Source of the DNA: Benincasa hispida
Taxonomy: Eukaryota > Streptophyta > Magnoliopsida > Cucurbitales > Cucurbitaceae
Assembly: GCF_009727055.1 (NCBI RefSeq)
Contig: NC_052350.1
Span: 40,968,372 to 41,032,371 of the forward strand
Direction of reading: 5' to 3'
Length of the DNA stretch: 64,000 nt
Below, in pieces: positions 12,200-23,801 of the stretch (position 1 is the stretch's first letter; every line of letters starts with the position of its first letter). Under the pieces are notes generated by a model. It was not told where the DNA came from and searched no databases. It saw only the letters and a program-made list of their open reading frames with translations. The position numbers were made by a program, and so were the translations under genes.

Positions 12200-14260
12200 A
12201 TGAGGGCTCATGAACTACTACTAGTGTTCAACTTCACATTTTAGTTCATGCACTTTGCATATAAAAGCTATTTTATTCATTATTATTACTCTAAATATTT
12301 GACCTACTACATGTGAACTCAAACATTTCTTTATGAAATATATCATAGTAAATGAACAAAAAAACATGGTTATCTTAAGTTTCAATGATTTTTATGCACA
12401 AAGTTTAGAGACAAACACAAAAATACTTGGAAAGTTGAGAGGACAAACACCAAACCTAATCCATCCATTATTTTAGATTTAAAATAGTTTGCAAGTTGCA
12501 AGAGCCAAAAACAAAACAAAAGAAAATAATGGAAGTGGGGGCCTTCTTTTTTTTTTTTTTTTTCTTTTGAAAAGGGCCTATAAGAGTCAACAAATAGGGA
12601 TAAATGTAGTATCTGGTTTTGGAAGTTAGCTTAACCACCATGTCCTTTTGTCTTAATAGAAGGGAAGATAATACAAAATGTATGGTCATTGCCAATTCAA
12701 AACAAAACAAAACAAATTTTGGGTTTTTGGAAGCATATTGGTTGAACTTTCTTGCATTTTCCCATCACTTACCCCACTAGTAAACAAACCCTAACAATGG
12801 GTATCCTTTTATCTTTGTTATGGCCTCTTTGGATTTATCCTTCTTTTTGGAATATTTAAACCCCACCCCTTGATTCCTTTTCCACATAACATCAAGACAA
12901 AATACAAGGAAAGTGGTTCCTTTCTAAAAGTAACTTTAACGAGTGAGATATCGGTAAAATTCTTAAGTGAAGTTGCCACAATATAGTTAATCTTTTTTTT
13001 CGTTCTTTTATATATTCAATTATATAAAATCATAAAAGGTTACTTTTAAATATAGAAAAATGAGCTAAGTTATTTATAAATATAGTAAAATATTATTGTC
13101 CAACATTGATAGATAGTAATAGATAGTAACATTACTATATTTGAAAATATTTTCAACATTTTTGTCATTTAAAACAATTACTCAATTACAAATTTAGAGG
13201 AGTGGTCATTTTTTTATTATTAAATAAAAAGTTTGGTTAAGTTTGTGTTTAAAAAGTTTCTAAAACTTTAAAAGTATTTAATGTCTCTGATTTTTCTTTT
13301 TTAAATCTAATAAATTTATGTAAGTCAAAAATATCTAACAAGTTTTTGAACTTCTAATTTTGTGTCTAATAATTTATTTTTTTTTACATGTAATAGAATC
13401 TTAAACTTTTTATTTTGTATCTTATAATTATGTGAATTTTTAAAAAATATATAGAATCGATAAATGATTTATTAAACAAAAAATTAAAAATCCAAATATT
13501 CCGTTTGAAAAAAAATAGAAAGTTTTAAGATTTTATTGAACCTTAAAAAAACTTGTTTATTCATTGAACACAATATCAAAAGTTTGCAAATCTATGAAAC
13601 ACTTTTGAAAGTTTATAAACTAAATTCATACGTTTTTTTTTTTTTTTTTGTTAAAATACTATTTTGATCCCTTAAAGTTTGTCTAATTTTAGTTCTAGAA
13701 TTTCAAGTCCAATTTTAGTCGATATACTTTTAATAAATCTAAAATTAGTTCTTACTATTTGTTTATTATTGATTTTTTCAAATCTTTCTGATATCTATTA
13801 CCATTTTATTAGACATTTTGAAAACATATTCACATATTTTTGTCGAAGCTAGCAGCTCAATTGTCATCTGCATGTGCTAGTAACCATGAAGTTTGTTGTA
13901 TTATTTACGATTGTTGTACTAAAAAAGATTATCATTATTATTATTTAGTCAATTTTGTCAAAGAAAAATATTGAAGGGCTAGATTTTACGATTTTTTAGA
14001 AGTACAATTTCAAATGTAACAAAATCTACCAATGATAAACTCTTATTACCAATATAATTTATTACTATAGACTCCATTAGCGATATGGTCTAATAGATTA
14101 AAATATTATTATTTATTATCAATAGCTCAATTGCATTGTACAACATTTACACTTTGAGTCTAATTGTTATATTGCAACTACGTGTATATGTCAACCTTTA
14201 AAGTTATTACACTAAAATGATATGTTAATTTATTTTTATTTACTTATTATTATCATTTTT
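12200..14260. other. AT-rich intergenic DNA
   Basis: Only low-complexity T and A runs (for example 13628-13650) and short open frames without recognisable domains are seen. I find no gene or RNA. Confidence 0.5.
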
Positions 14261-14410
14261 AGAAAATTTTACAGAAATAACAAAAAAAAATATTGATGAT
14301 ACTACTTCTATCATCTTCTATCACAAATAAATATTGATAGATTTCTATCCATCTCTATAAAAAAAAATTAAAATTGTATAAATATTTTTTCTATTTTTAA
14401 AATTTTCTGT
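14261..14410. mobile_element. MITE-like inverted repeat just upstream of SCL3
   Basis: The left end is TAGAAAATTTTACAGAAATA and the reverse complement of the right end is CAGAAAATTTTAAAAATAG. TGATAGA-type repeats lie inside, as in the nested element at 11822-12060. Confidence 0.65.
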
Positions 14411-14580
14411 TGTTTTTTTTCTTGTCACTCCTTTTAAGCCCGAGCAAAGAAGAAAACAGAGGCTGAAGTTCTCAGAAATTCCATATTCCTCACTTTAGAG
14501 TAAAAGACAAGAAATCAATGAGGACAAAACCATCATACCACCACGCTTTGTCGAGAACGTAGTCTTCTCATCACGGAGGA

Positions 14581-14613
<33 letters not shown>

Positions 14614-14614
14614 A
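14581..14614. repeat. Compound (CT)n(CA)n microsatellite in the SCL3 leader
   Basis: Four CT units are followed by about thirteen CA units. It lies in the probable 5' UTR or core promoter of SCL3, so length variation could matter for expression. It is also a natural marker. Confidence 0.95.
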
Positions 14615-14632
14615 AGAATTCAATTCACACTG

Positions 14633-14755
14633 ATGATGGAAACAGAGGAAACCCATTTTCTCCACTCTCACAGATTCAAGTACCGACACTTTTTGGATTT
14701 TGGATTTTTCCCCCAATCTTCTCTTGGGTTTTCGCTTCTTTACAATAGCCACTAA
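14633..14755 (+). other. Candidate upstream ORF (40 codons) in the SCL3 leader
   Basis: Two consecutive ATGs open a 40-residue frame ending in TAA about 490 bases before the SCL3 start. The peptide begins MMETEETHF and resembles nothing I know. If the region is transcribed unspliced it would be a translated upstream ORF. It could equally be removed by a leader intron. Confidence 0.35.
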
Positions 14756-15242
14756 CCCTTTTTCCATTTATCAATCTTCGTTTCTTCTTCTTGGCCGTCT
14801 CCTGCTCTGCTAATTTCATTCTTGTTGCTTAACTACTTGTTTCTGGTTATGTTTTGATTGAATTTTTGTGTTGCCACTCACCCATTTGAGTATTTTCTGT
14901 GTTCCCTTTTTGAGTTTTGTATTTAGTTTTGTCTCTCTCTTGTTTGTGTTTGTGTAATTATTCTCAGCAACAAACCCTTTTTGTCTTTTGCTCTTTAGTC
15001 TCCATTCTCACGTTTAATCTGATTTCATTTCTTGGATTGTACCATCTTTTCTATGAGTTCTCTGAGAAATGATGAGGAAAACTGAAGATTTTGCTCTCTT
15101 TAGTTCATGCAAATTGGTTCTTGTGTCGATTCTGTTGCTGGTTTATCCAGTGAAGTTGATTGTTGAAAAATCATAGTCTTTTTTTTTTTTTCTGCTTCTC
15201 TGTCCAAAACGTTGATTCAGTTGTGTTCGTCTGCTTTGAATA

Positions 15243-16658
15243 ATGTTTCAAGACGAAGGCACATCCTCCATAACTTCCTCCCCTCTCCAGTTCTTCACAA
15301 TGATGTCTCTTTCCCCTAAATTGGGTTCTCCATATCCATGGCTTAGAGAGCTCAAGTCTGAGGAGAGGGGCTTGTATCTAATCCATTTGTTGCTTACTTG
15401 TGCAAATCATGTGGCTGTTGGTAGTCTTGACAATGCTAATCTTGCCCTTGATCAAATATCCCATCTTGCTTCTGCAGATGGTGATACAATGCAGCGAATA
15501 GCGGCGTATTTCGCTGAGGCTCTCGCTGATAGAATCCTCAAGACTTTGCCGGGTCTTTACAAGGCTTTTAACTCTACCAAGATACCAATGGTTTCAGAGG
15601 AGATTTTTGTTAAGAAACTGTTCTTTGAAATGTTTCCATTCCTCAAGGTGGCTTTTGTGCTTACTAATCAAGCTATTGTTGAAGCCATGGAAGGGGAAAA
15701 GATGATTCATATAATTGATCTCAATGCTAATGAAACTGCTCAATGGCTTGCTCTTTTGCAAGTATTGAGTGAGAGGCCTGAAGGACCTCCCCATTTGAGA
15801 ATCACTGGAATTCATCCACAGAAAGAGGTTCTGGATCAAATGGCTCGTAGGCTGACCGTTGAAGCCGAGAAATTGGATATCCCGTTTCAATTCAATTCCG
15901 TTATCAGCCGACTGGAGGATATTGATATGGAAAAGCTTCGTGTGAAAACCGGGGAGGCTTTGGCTATCAATTCAGTTCTTCAGTTGCACACCCTTTTGGG
16001 CTGTGATAATGAAGTCTCGCAAAAGACATCTCCATCAGCAGCCAAGAGTGCAAATGGAGTTCAATACTCGAGATATCTGCATGGGAACCAGACCACCTTG
16101 AGCGAGTTACTCGACAAGGATTTGGTTAACGGATGCAGTCCAAGTCCCGATTCAGTTTCCTCGTCAGCACTATCTCAGGCAAATGCGACGAAGATCGACA
16201 GCTTCTTGAATGGATTGTGGAGTTTGACGCCAAAGGTGATGGTTGTAACGGAACAAGATTCTAATCATAATGGTTCAACACTTATGGAAAGATTACTGGA
16301 GGCTCTCCACACATATGCAGCTATCTTTGACTGTTTGGAGTCGAACATGTCAAGAACATCCCTGGAGAGGTTGAAGTTGGAAAAGATGCTGTTTGGGGAA
16401 GAGATTAAGAACATCATAGCTTGTGAGGGAGCTGAAAGGAAGGAACGACATGAAAAACGAGAGAAATGGAGTCAACGGTTCGATGTCGTGGGATTCAGGC
16501 ATGTGCCTTTGAGTTATTATGGCATGCTGCAGGCTCGGAGCTTGCTGCAGGGGTATGGTTGTGGTGGTTATAGGATGAAGGAAGACAATGGCTGTGTGAT
16601 GATTTGTTGGCAAGATCGTCCATTGTTCTCGGTCTCAGCATGGAGATGTTGTAAGTAG
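15243..16658 (+). CDS. SCL3: GRAS-family transcriptional regulator, SCARECROW-LIKE 3 type
   Basis: This is an intronless 471-codon reading frame from ATG to TAG. GRAS landmarks appear in order: a short N-terminus (1-35), leucine-rich LHR1 (about 40-100), a VHIID-type core read as IHIID at 155-159, LRIT at 185-188, an LHTLL motif at 248-252, a serine-rich variable insert (about 255-320), the PFYRE-like region with VMVVTEQ at 332-338, and the C-terminal SAW motif ending FSVSAWR (462-468). Length and single-exon structure match SCL3. Arabidopsis SCL3 is a nuclear co-regulator that counteracts DELLA proteins in gibberellin signalling and acts in the root endodermis with SCR/SHR. Compared with the SCL3 consensus as I recall it, several usually invariant positions differ: ETAQW for EPAQW, ARSLLQ for ARRLLQ, and a CCK rather than CRK end. 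This may therefore be a diverged paralog. The start was chosen because MFQDEGTSS at the N-terminus is typical of cucurbit SCL3. Confidence 0.93.
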   Translation: MFQDEGTSSITSSPLQFFTMMSLSPKLGSPYPWLRELKSEERGLYLIHLLLTCANHVAVGSLDNANLALDQISHLASADGDTMQRIAAYFAEALADRILKTLPGLYKAFNSTKIPMVSEEIFVKKLFFEMFPFLKVAFVLTNQAIVEAMEGEKMIHIIDLNANETAQWLALLQVLSERPEGPPHLRITGIHPQKEVLDQMARRLTVEAEKLDIPFQFNSVISRLEDIDMEKLRVKTGEALAINSVLQLHTLLGCDNEVSQKTSPSAAKSANGVQYSRYLHGNQTTLSELLDKDLVNGCSPSPDSVSSSALSQANATKIDSFLNGLWSLTPKVMVVTEQDSNHNGSTLMERLLEALHTYAAIFDCLESNMSRTSLERLKLEKMLFGEEIKNIIACEGAERKERHEKREKWSQRFDVVGFRHVPLSYYGMLQARSLLQGYGCGGYRMKEDNGCVMICWQDRPLFSVSAWRCCK

Positions 16659-19600
16659 AATGAATATAGAATCTGCTTGCTTCTTATAGGCTAAAGAATT
16701 CTTTTCATTTCGATTAGATTAGCGAACGAGAATGATCGCAATGTCGTCTTCTTACTTGAAAAATCCATGAGGCCTTCATGTTTGTTGAAACTATAATATA
16801 TCATCACATTTGTTTTACTTCTTCTGTGTTGCTGAAGAGTACAGACGTTTTTGTCTCATCATGGTTTATTCTTTGTATTAGAAGGAATCCAGTCCAATAT
16901 TTTCATGTTGGGTATTTTGTACATCAAAACCATATTCAAACTCGAAAAATATTTTATACATCCTAGACTACATTTATATTTGTACATCTCATCCAATTGT
17001 CTAATTATAGTTTTCTACGTGGTAGACTCTTTTTATTTAATTATTTTATTTTATTTCTTTTTTTTTTTTTTGAGTGATTATGGAGGAACATACAAAGACA
17101 GGTACATCTAATATGCATTGTATTACTCTTCAAACTCTCTCTAAACCAAAGTTGGATTTGGGTTTGTTAGCTTTGAAAAACCTAATCCACTTTTTTTTTT
17201 TTCTTTTAATGAATTATAGTGCTGTGTTGTAACATTAGAACAGATACTACAATGGTGGATATCAATATCAATGTTTGTTGTATGAGAAAAATAATAAAGA
17301 AATAAAGAAAACTTATGCTACAATGGATATCATTGGTTGTTCTATAGGGTTATCAATATCCCTCCTATATTTTTTTAAAATAACCATATGTTTCGGTTTT
17401 CAAATATAAGTTGAAAAAACATGTTTCTGTTTTTTTTTCCTAGTATCCATATTTACTCTGTTTTTTTTCCCCAATCAAGGAAACATGTATGAAATAAGAA
17501 TATTATCAAATGACTCTTAAATGGTCAACTCTGATGTGAATGTGAATTTATCTAAACAATAATTAGGTGTAATCTAATTTCATATTTTCCTTTACGGATA
17601 AAAAGAATTTTTTTAAAAAAAATTATCACATAACAATTTGTTATTGAACTACCTACCCCATGAGGCATGCAGCACCTAAGACCCATCTCTCAAACAGCAC
17701 ATTGTTTCTTTTTAAAAATGTAAACTAAAATTGACATGTGGCAGAGACGGGAAATTTTGGAAGAAATATACAGCCCAATAAGATAAAAGCTTACAAGTCC
17801 ATCAGTAACTAACTTGGCATCCTTCCAATTCTAAAAGTTCTCAAATATTATATTGAAAATCTTTAAAGATTAGATTATAAAAAATGACGTTTCTTCTTAT
17901 GACTTCAAGTTGATAGGTTCAGTTTGCAACCCTCTTTTTACTCTGACAGATTCCAAATGAAGATATTGATCATACAATGGGGAAAAATTGCATCTTCAAC
18001 TCATTTTATAACCTATTTAGTCCCAAAGAGATTTCTTCTGAAAGGGTATAAAAGAACATTGGCAGTGACACAAATGGAGTTACAGCAAGAACTATACAAA
18101 ACCATGAATAAGTACCCATGTCGTTTAACGTCGAAATTTTATTGGCTGAAGTTTGCAATTTCAATGGATTCACAATGGAGTCCAATGTTACATACAGCTC
18201 CCCAGCCAGTCACTACAATCTTTCTATAAATCTATTCTACCTACAATCTTCAGTATTCGCAATCCCCTGCAAATCCTGAGATAGACTCAATGAAAAGAAG
18301 CCATCAGAATTTGTAAATCAGTAGAGTCTGTGTTCAATGAGGAACCAATTTCCAAGTTCCAATACACACGTTAGAGGTCGAGCCGACTACCTAAGAGAGT
18401 GTTAATGCTGACCCGGGGGGGAGGGGGTGTGGAATTGCTATTTATATATTGGCCAGCCTAATACAATGCCTATATTCATGTGGTTAGTTTATAACTGCAA
18501 TAATACTGTCACCGCTACCTAAAAAATGAATAGGTCACTCCAATGCCACCACTTCATGTTCAATTTGGCTAACTTTCTTGTTCTCATGTTCTGAGTTCAA
18601 ATATGCATCCAAACCATACCAAGCCAAGAATTAAGAACTCGTGGTATCTGGAAGTTGGCCATGAAGGTCTTTGCCTTTAATGAACTATATTGATCCATTT
18701 TAATGTCGTTAGTTCCGAACCTGCATTTAAAACAGGACATCAAAAGAATTCAGCACCATTTTCTGTACATCATAAACGACAATTTATGGAAAGAATGCAT
18801 AAAAAGGTTCATGCTGGTATCTCATTACTGTTTATCTTGAAGTTCGGGAATGAAATATAAGAATAGCGAAGATCTTCTGAAGAAAGGAAAAGAAAAATGT
18901 ACATTAAGATAATCGCTCTATGGGGAAATGCAATTTAAATTTCTATTCAGAGAGTACACTTAATAAAATAACAGGTCGCACTATAGGGGCTTCCATGTTC
19001 AAATAGGTAGTCTGGTATAAAGAACAGGTACTGAAATGGAGGTGAAAGAGCAAGAATTTAAAACCTCAGAAAAAGAATCTTTTCCATGGTTCCATCATTG
19101 ATTTTTCTCTATAGAAAGGAGAGAGAGAAAGCACACTAAGAAAACTTACTCATACTCTATTTTATCTTTTTCCATTTCTGGCATGTAAATTAGGAACAGA
19201 AATAGGGTACAGAAGCAACCATGAAAAGCTATTTGCCCTCGGCATACAGATTGAATTATTCAAACATATATATTTATAACATTAATCTCCTATAGGAGAG
19301 ATAGAACCTAACCCACAGTCTGATACGCTCCCCTAAGATTTCAAGTATGCAGAACCGGAACGACCATCTGCCTCATCTTTCTGAAAAGCATCTTCCAGCT
19401 GGCTACTAACTGCAGCTTTTCACTTTCTCCTCTCATTTCTCTTAGTTATCCAGGAAGATAACTTATCTCGTTGCAAATTTAAATGCACATTCTCTACCAC
19501 TAATCATGCAGGATTACAAGAAGCGTCTCTCTATATTCAAAAGAAATGAATTACATCTTCACTTAACCAAGTTATCAATACTCAGGTTCCAAGAAGTAGA

Positions 19601-20814
19601 CAAATATATTAGATTTTACGAGAACAAAACTTCATTACAAATCCAGTCAACAGAGAAGTGTAGAAGTCCCAGCTGAATTTTAAGAAAAATAAAATAATAC
19701 AAAGAGGACACCAAAAGATGCAAGTACAAAAAAGAAGTCTCCGTAATAATCCTACTGAGACGAAAGATACAAGTCTAGCAACGGAAACATCAATCCCGTA
19801 AGAGGTAAAAGCAACAATATTTAATTAGATTCTTAGTCATAGAGGCTCGAAGTGATACAATGGAATGGAACACACTCCAATCCTTGTACACCCATCAAAA
19901 TAATCATTTGCTTCTATTCATCCACATTTTTCAAGAAATACAGATCATACATGTCTTTCGACATTCCTTCCAGTTACGCATGCCCAAAAAGAACAAACCA
20001 ACCATAAAATAACTGAAGTAAGAATGCCTTCTTGCTTTCAGTGTCAATTTCAATCGGTGGTCAAAATGAAATCACATATTTGAGGCTGTGATTATAATAA
20101 GTGGTTATCAAAGTGCACTAAGAAGACGAAATAGAAAAAGGCCGAATACATAATACACCTACAAATAAAGCAATGGCCACGTGGGGGCATAATACTAGAA
20201 AAGATAAGTCTAAGAGTCCAAAGAAAAATTTCTGTTCTTGTTTAAATATCTAGGCAGGGAAAATTCCTAAGCAGAAGTAAAAAAATAAAATAATAATAAT
20301 AGTTTCATTGGAAAAATATGGCCAAAAAAAAACACTTAAACTATTATATAAATCATTTATATTCAGGAAATCCACAAGTAGGGGCATTCATAATGAAGTT
20401 TCAGTTAAACCAGGTTGTTCAAAGGGGTAGGACAGTTTCCTCATTTTAATGTTGTAAAATAATCCAAATATGTCAAAGGAAACACGATAAAACAGGCACA
20501 GCAAAGTTTTTGCCAAAACTGCGAGAGCAAATGTTTGATAGATTGATTTACGACCTTTTGGGAGGAGGAGGTTATCAGGACAGTTCAAAAACTATCCCGA
20601 TTTAGAAAGCTTCAGGCCATTGTATTACTAGAATCAACTAAATTAGCAATCTCAAGTTCCTAAGTTGTTTCAGTAAATACACTAGATACTATAGTCATTT
20701 CACTGAATACAGTTAACTTTTTTTTTTTTTTTTTTCATTTTTCTCTTTGTATATCTTTTTATTTTTCCCATAAGAAACATAGTAATCTCTCCTACAATAT
20801 TTGATGTATCACAT
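16659..20814. other. Intergenic region between convergent SCL3 and PTM
   Basis: The two genes converge here. The right part (roughly 20200-20814) is a plausible PTM 3' UTR and the first few hundred bases a plausible SCL3 3' UTR. Between them lies non-repetitive sequence with a G-rich run at 18415-18428. A 101-codon open frame (17924-18229) has no recognisable domain and I do not call it a gene. Confidence 0.5.
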
Positions 20815-23767
20815 CTATAAAGGGGAGGGCATAGATTCCTCAGAACAATAAACCACAGTACTATTTAGTACCTCAGAAACCTCCAAAATATCAGCCTTCT
20901 GATTCATTTGATGGGGACAGACGGGAGGCATCCTTTTCCGACATATATGACACCTAAATCCAATCAATTTATCTATTTTGGTCTGATCAAGTCCAAAAGC
21001 ATCTCCATGGAACCACACTGCACATGACACATAAAGGGGAAAAACATATTAGTTAAATGCTTCCACACTATTTCCATAAAATGCAAGAGAAGTCATGTTA
21101 AAACATTAGCAAAAAGAAGTTCCAATATGAGAGAGGAACAGAGGGAAGAAAGCAATTACCCCCACAATTTTGACAAGCAATATAATTCAAAACAGATGCA
21201 TGTTCTGTTTCAGAACAAAGATTGCATTTTGGTTTATCATGGTTCACAAAACTCCTCGGAGTTAAAAGAAGAAGCTTTTTCTCCCTGAAGAGTGTCACTC
21301 GCTCATCACCAGGCTTCCTAGAAAGGAAGAGACCATTAAGCCAGAAGCTATGACACGTCAGAGTTCTCTTCTTCTGCAAAGAAGTCTCTCTTTTGCGTTT
21401 TTTTGGTGTTCCCTTCCTGGACTTTATCTTTTTCCTTTTGACACTTCCTCCAACCTTTTTATCTTGCTTTTTCTTTTGAAGCGATGAGTATTTAGCTTGT
21501 CTTGCTGAACGGCGTAGAGGGACATCTGTCGGAACTTTGGACTTGTTTTGTGTCTGTGCTTGTTTTCCAGCCCTCAACACTTTTTTTCTGTTTTTCAATC
21601 GCAATCCGCGTTGATCACTAGAAGGTTTTTTACCTCTTGCCATGTGCAACTTCCCTCCTTTTACACCATTTTTCCCTCTTTTTCCATTAGTCTTCATAGA
21701 TATACCATCCCAACAGCTGTGGCAGGTATATGTACATTTTGCAGCAACGGATTCCACATACTTCTTGACATGCTTTTTATGAAAAATTCCTGAAAGCATA
21801 ATAAGAATAATTAGAAACTAAACTGAAATTAGATTAAAAAAGATTAACTTTCCAACAGATTTTATCCATCTTAGGTTTGGCCAATAATTTAGACATTCAA
21901 CTTGTAGATGAGCATGCATAGCAACAACCAGGCTTACTTCAATGGACTCCCTAGTCATCAAAGAAAAAGTACTTTTTCTTCCAATTATCTGGATTTATTT
22001 TCTAGGAGGAGATGAACTAGAACTTGTCGGGCAAAAGGGGGAAAAAAAAAGAACAATAACAATCAACCGACCCACAACAAACAAACAAACATTATTTCCC
22101 AGCTATTGGTTTATGAACAACCTTTCTCAATGCAGCATATACAAAAAACTTATACGTGTTTGTATATCATAATTTGCATCCCAAAAGTTCAAACAACAAT
22201 GTTGTTTGTTCCTTCCCATCAATTATTCAAGTAACAACGTTCTGTCCCTTCCCTGCCCCAAACTGCCTTGCGAAAGGATAGAACTTCTAGGAAGGTAAAG
22301 TTTTTTGTGTGACAAGTTTTATATGGGAGGCTCAATGCTATTGATAGTGTTCAGAGACACTTTTCTTTGGCGTTGAACCTGCAATAATGCATTCTTTGTG
22401 GGCATAAGGTGGAGGATCTCCATCAGCAGGCGTCAGGGTTTTCACTTTTCAGTTAGCCCAGCCTCTGATTTTGGTAGATGAGCTCGTTTGGTTTACGTTT
22501 GTCTTTGAACTTATGCTATGATTGAGGAGATGCTTCTGAGTCTGCCATTTCGAGAGAAGAGCAAAATTTTGAGACATGTGGGTTCCTGTTCCATTTTGTA
22601 GGACATTTTGCTTGAGATAAATACTAAAACTTTCAAAGAGGCAGAGAGATCATATGATAAGGTTTGGGAGGCGGCAAGGTTTAATGCTTCTTTGAGAGTG
22701 TTGATCGCTAGGTTGTTTTGTAATCACGACATTTAATTTTATCGGATTGGAATGCTTTATCTTAGTAATTGTTAGGATTTCTTCTTGTATGCCCTTGTAA
22801 ATACTTTCACCTTGAAGGCACTGTCTTCATGGGATGGGAAATGTAGAACAAAGAACCATTCTATCAAATTGGCAGCAGGTAACTTCAGTTCCACAGGATA
22901 TCTGAGATTCCGAAGTACTAGACATTGATAATATATCACAATCCTTATCTGAAAACTGATATTAACATCTCAATGACTTGTGGTGCCCAATACAGCAAAA
23001 CAAAAAGGTTAAGAAAAGAAAGCCGTTCGTGTACCTTGACAATATCTGCAACTTACAGCTTCCCTACAATACAGTTTAAAGAAGGAAGAATCAATTAGTG
23101 AAATAATATAGATACGCAAAAACCAAGTCAACAAAGTTTCAGACCACGTCTTTGAAGTACTAATGACATTAAAGGCATTTTCCGTATTTACAGCATAAGA
23201 GCAATCAATTCATCATCTTTTACATTCATTCAAAAGCCTATTATTTGCATAAACCTTGAAATCAGTCTAGCAGCGAACTACATCACAATGTGATAATGTA
23301 TGAAGTTCATAATCTTATAAAGAATAGAAGGAAATCGAGCAACATGAGAAGGTTGAAGTATTTAGAAAAATATTAGAAAACCAATAATAATGTATTACTG
23401 GAGGCAATCAGCCGTTTTCAAACCGAGGGTAAAGTAAGAGGCAAAGTTCACTCCACTTTGCTCATCAAATAGTGAAAGATACACTCAGTATTGCTTTCTG
23501 ACAACTAGATCTTTCATCTCTTCTCATTTAGAATACTTTAGAAGTTTCTTAATTAATTGAGGACTCCACGAGACTATATTAAAAAAGCTTCTTTCTTTTC
23601 TTTTCCTTTTTCTTTTTTCTTTAAGGAAACAAATATGTATATTCGAAAGTAGACAAAAGGAGAGGACAACAACCTAAGGGCAAGGGTAAAGATTACCCCT
23701 CCACGACAAACCTAGTAAAGAAGAGTCTTCCATTGTTAATAATCATTAGAAGGCTATAATTACAAAA

Positions 23768-23801
<34 letters not shown>

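Larger units (their letters stand above)
14374..15242 (+). promoter_or_regulatory. SCL3 upstream region: candidate TATA and long 5' leader
   Basis: About 870 bases precede the SCL3 ATG. A TATA-like TGTATAAATA lies near 14376 and another (CTCTATAAAA) near 14353; both fall in or beside a small MITE-like inverted repeat. From about 14450 the DNA changes to the pyrimidine-rich, less AT-biased composition usual for a plant 5' UTR, with a CT/CA microsatellite at 14581-14614 and a short upstream ORF. A 5'-UTR intron is possible but I could not fix its borders. The transcription start is inferred, not seen. Confidence 0.4.

Noticed and set aside
17924..18229. 101-codon frame between SCL3 and PTM
   Set aside because: No recognisable domain, no supporting exon structure, and a length expected by chance in this much DNA.
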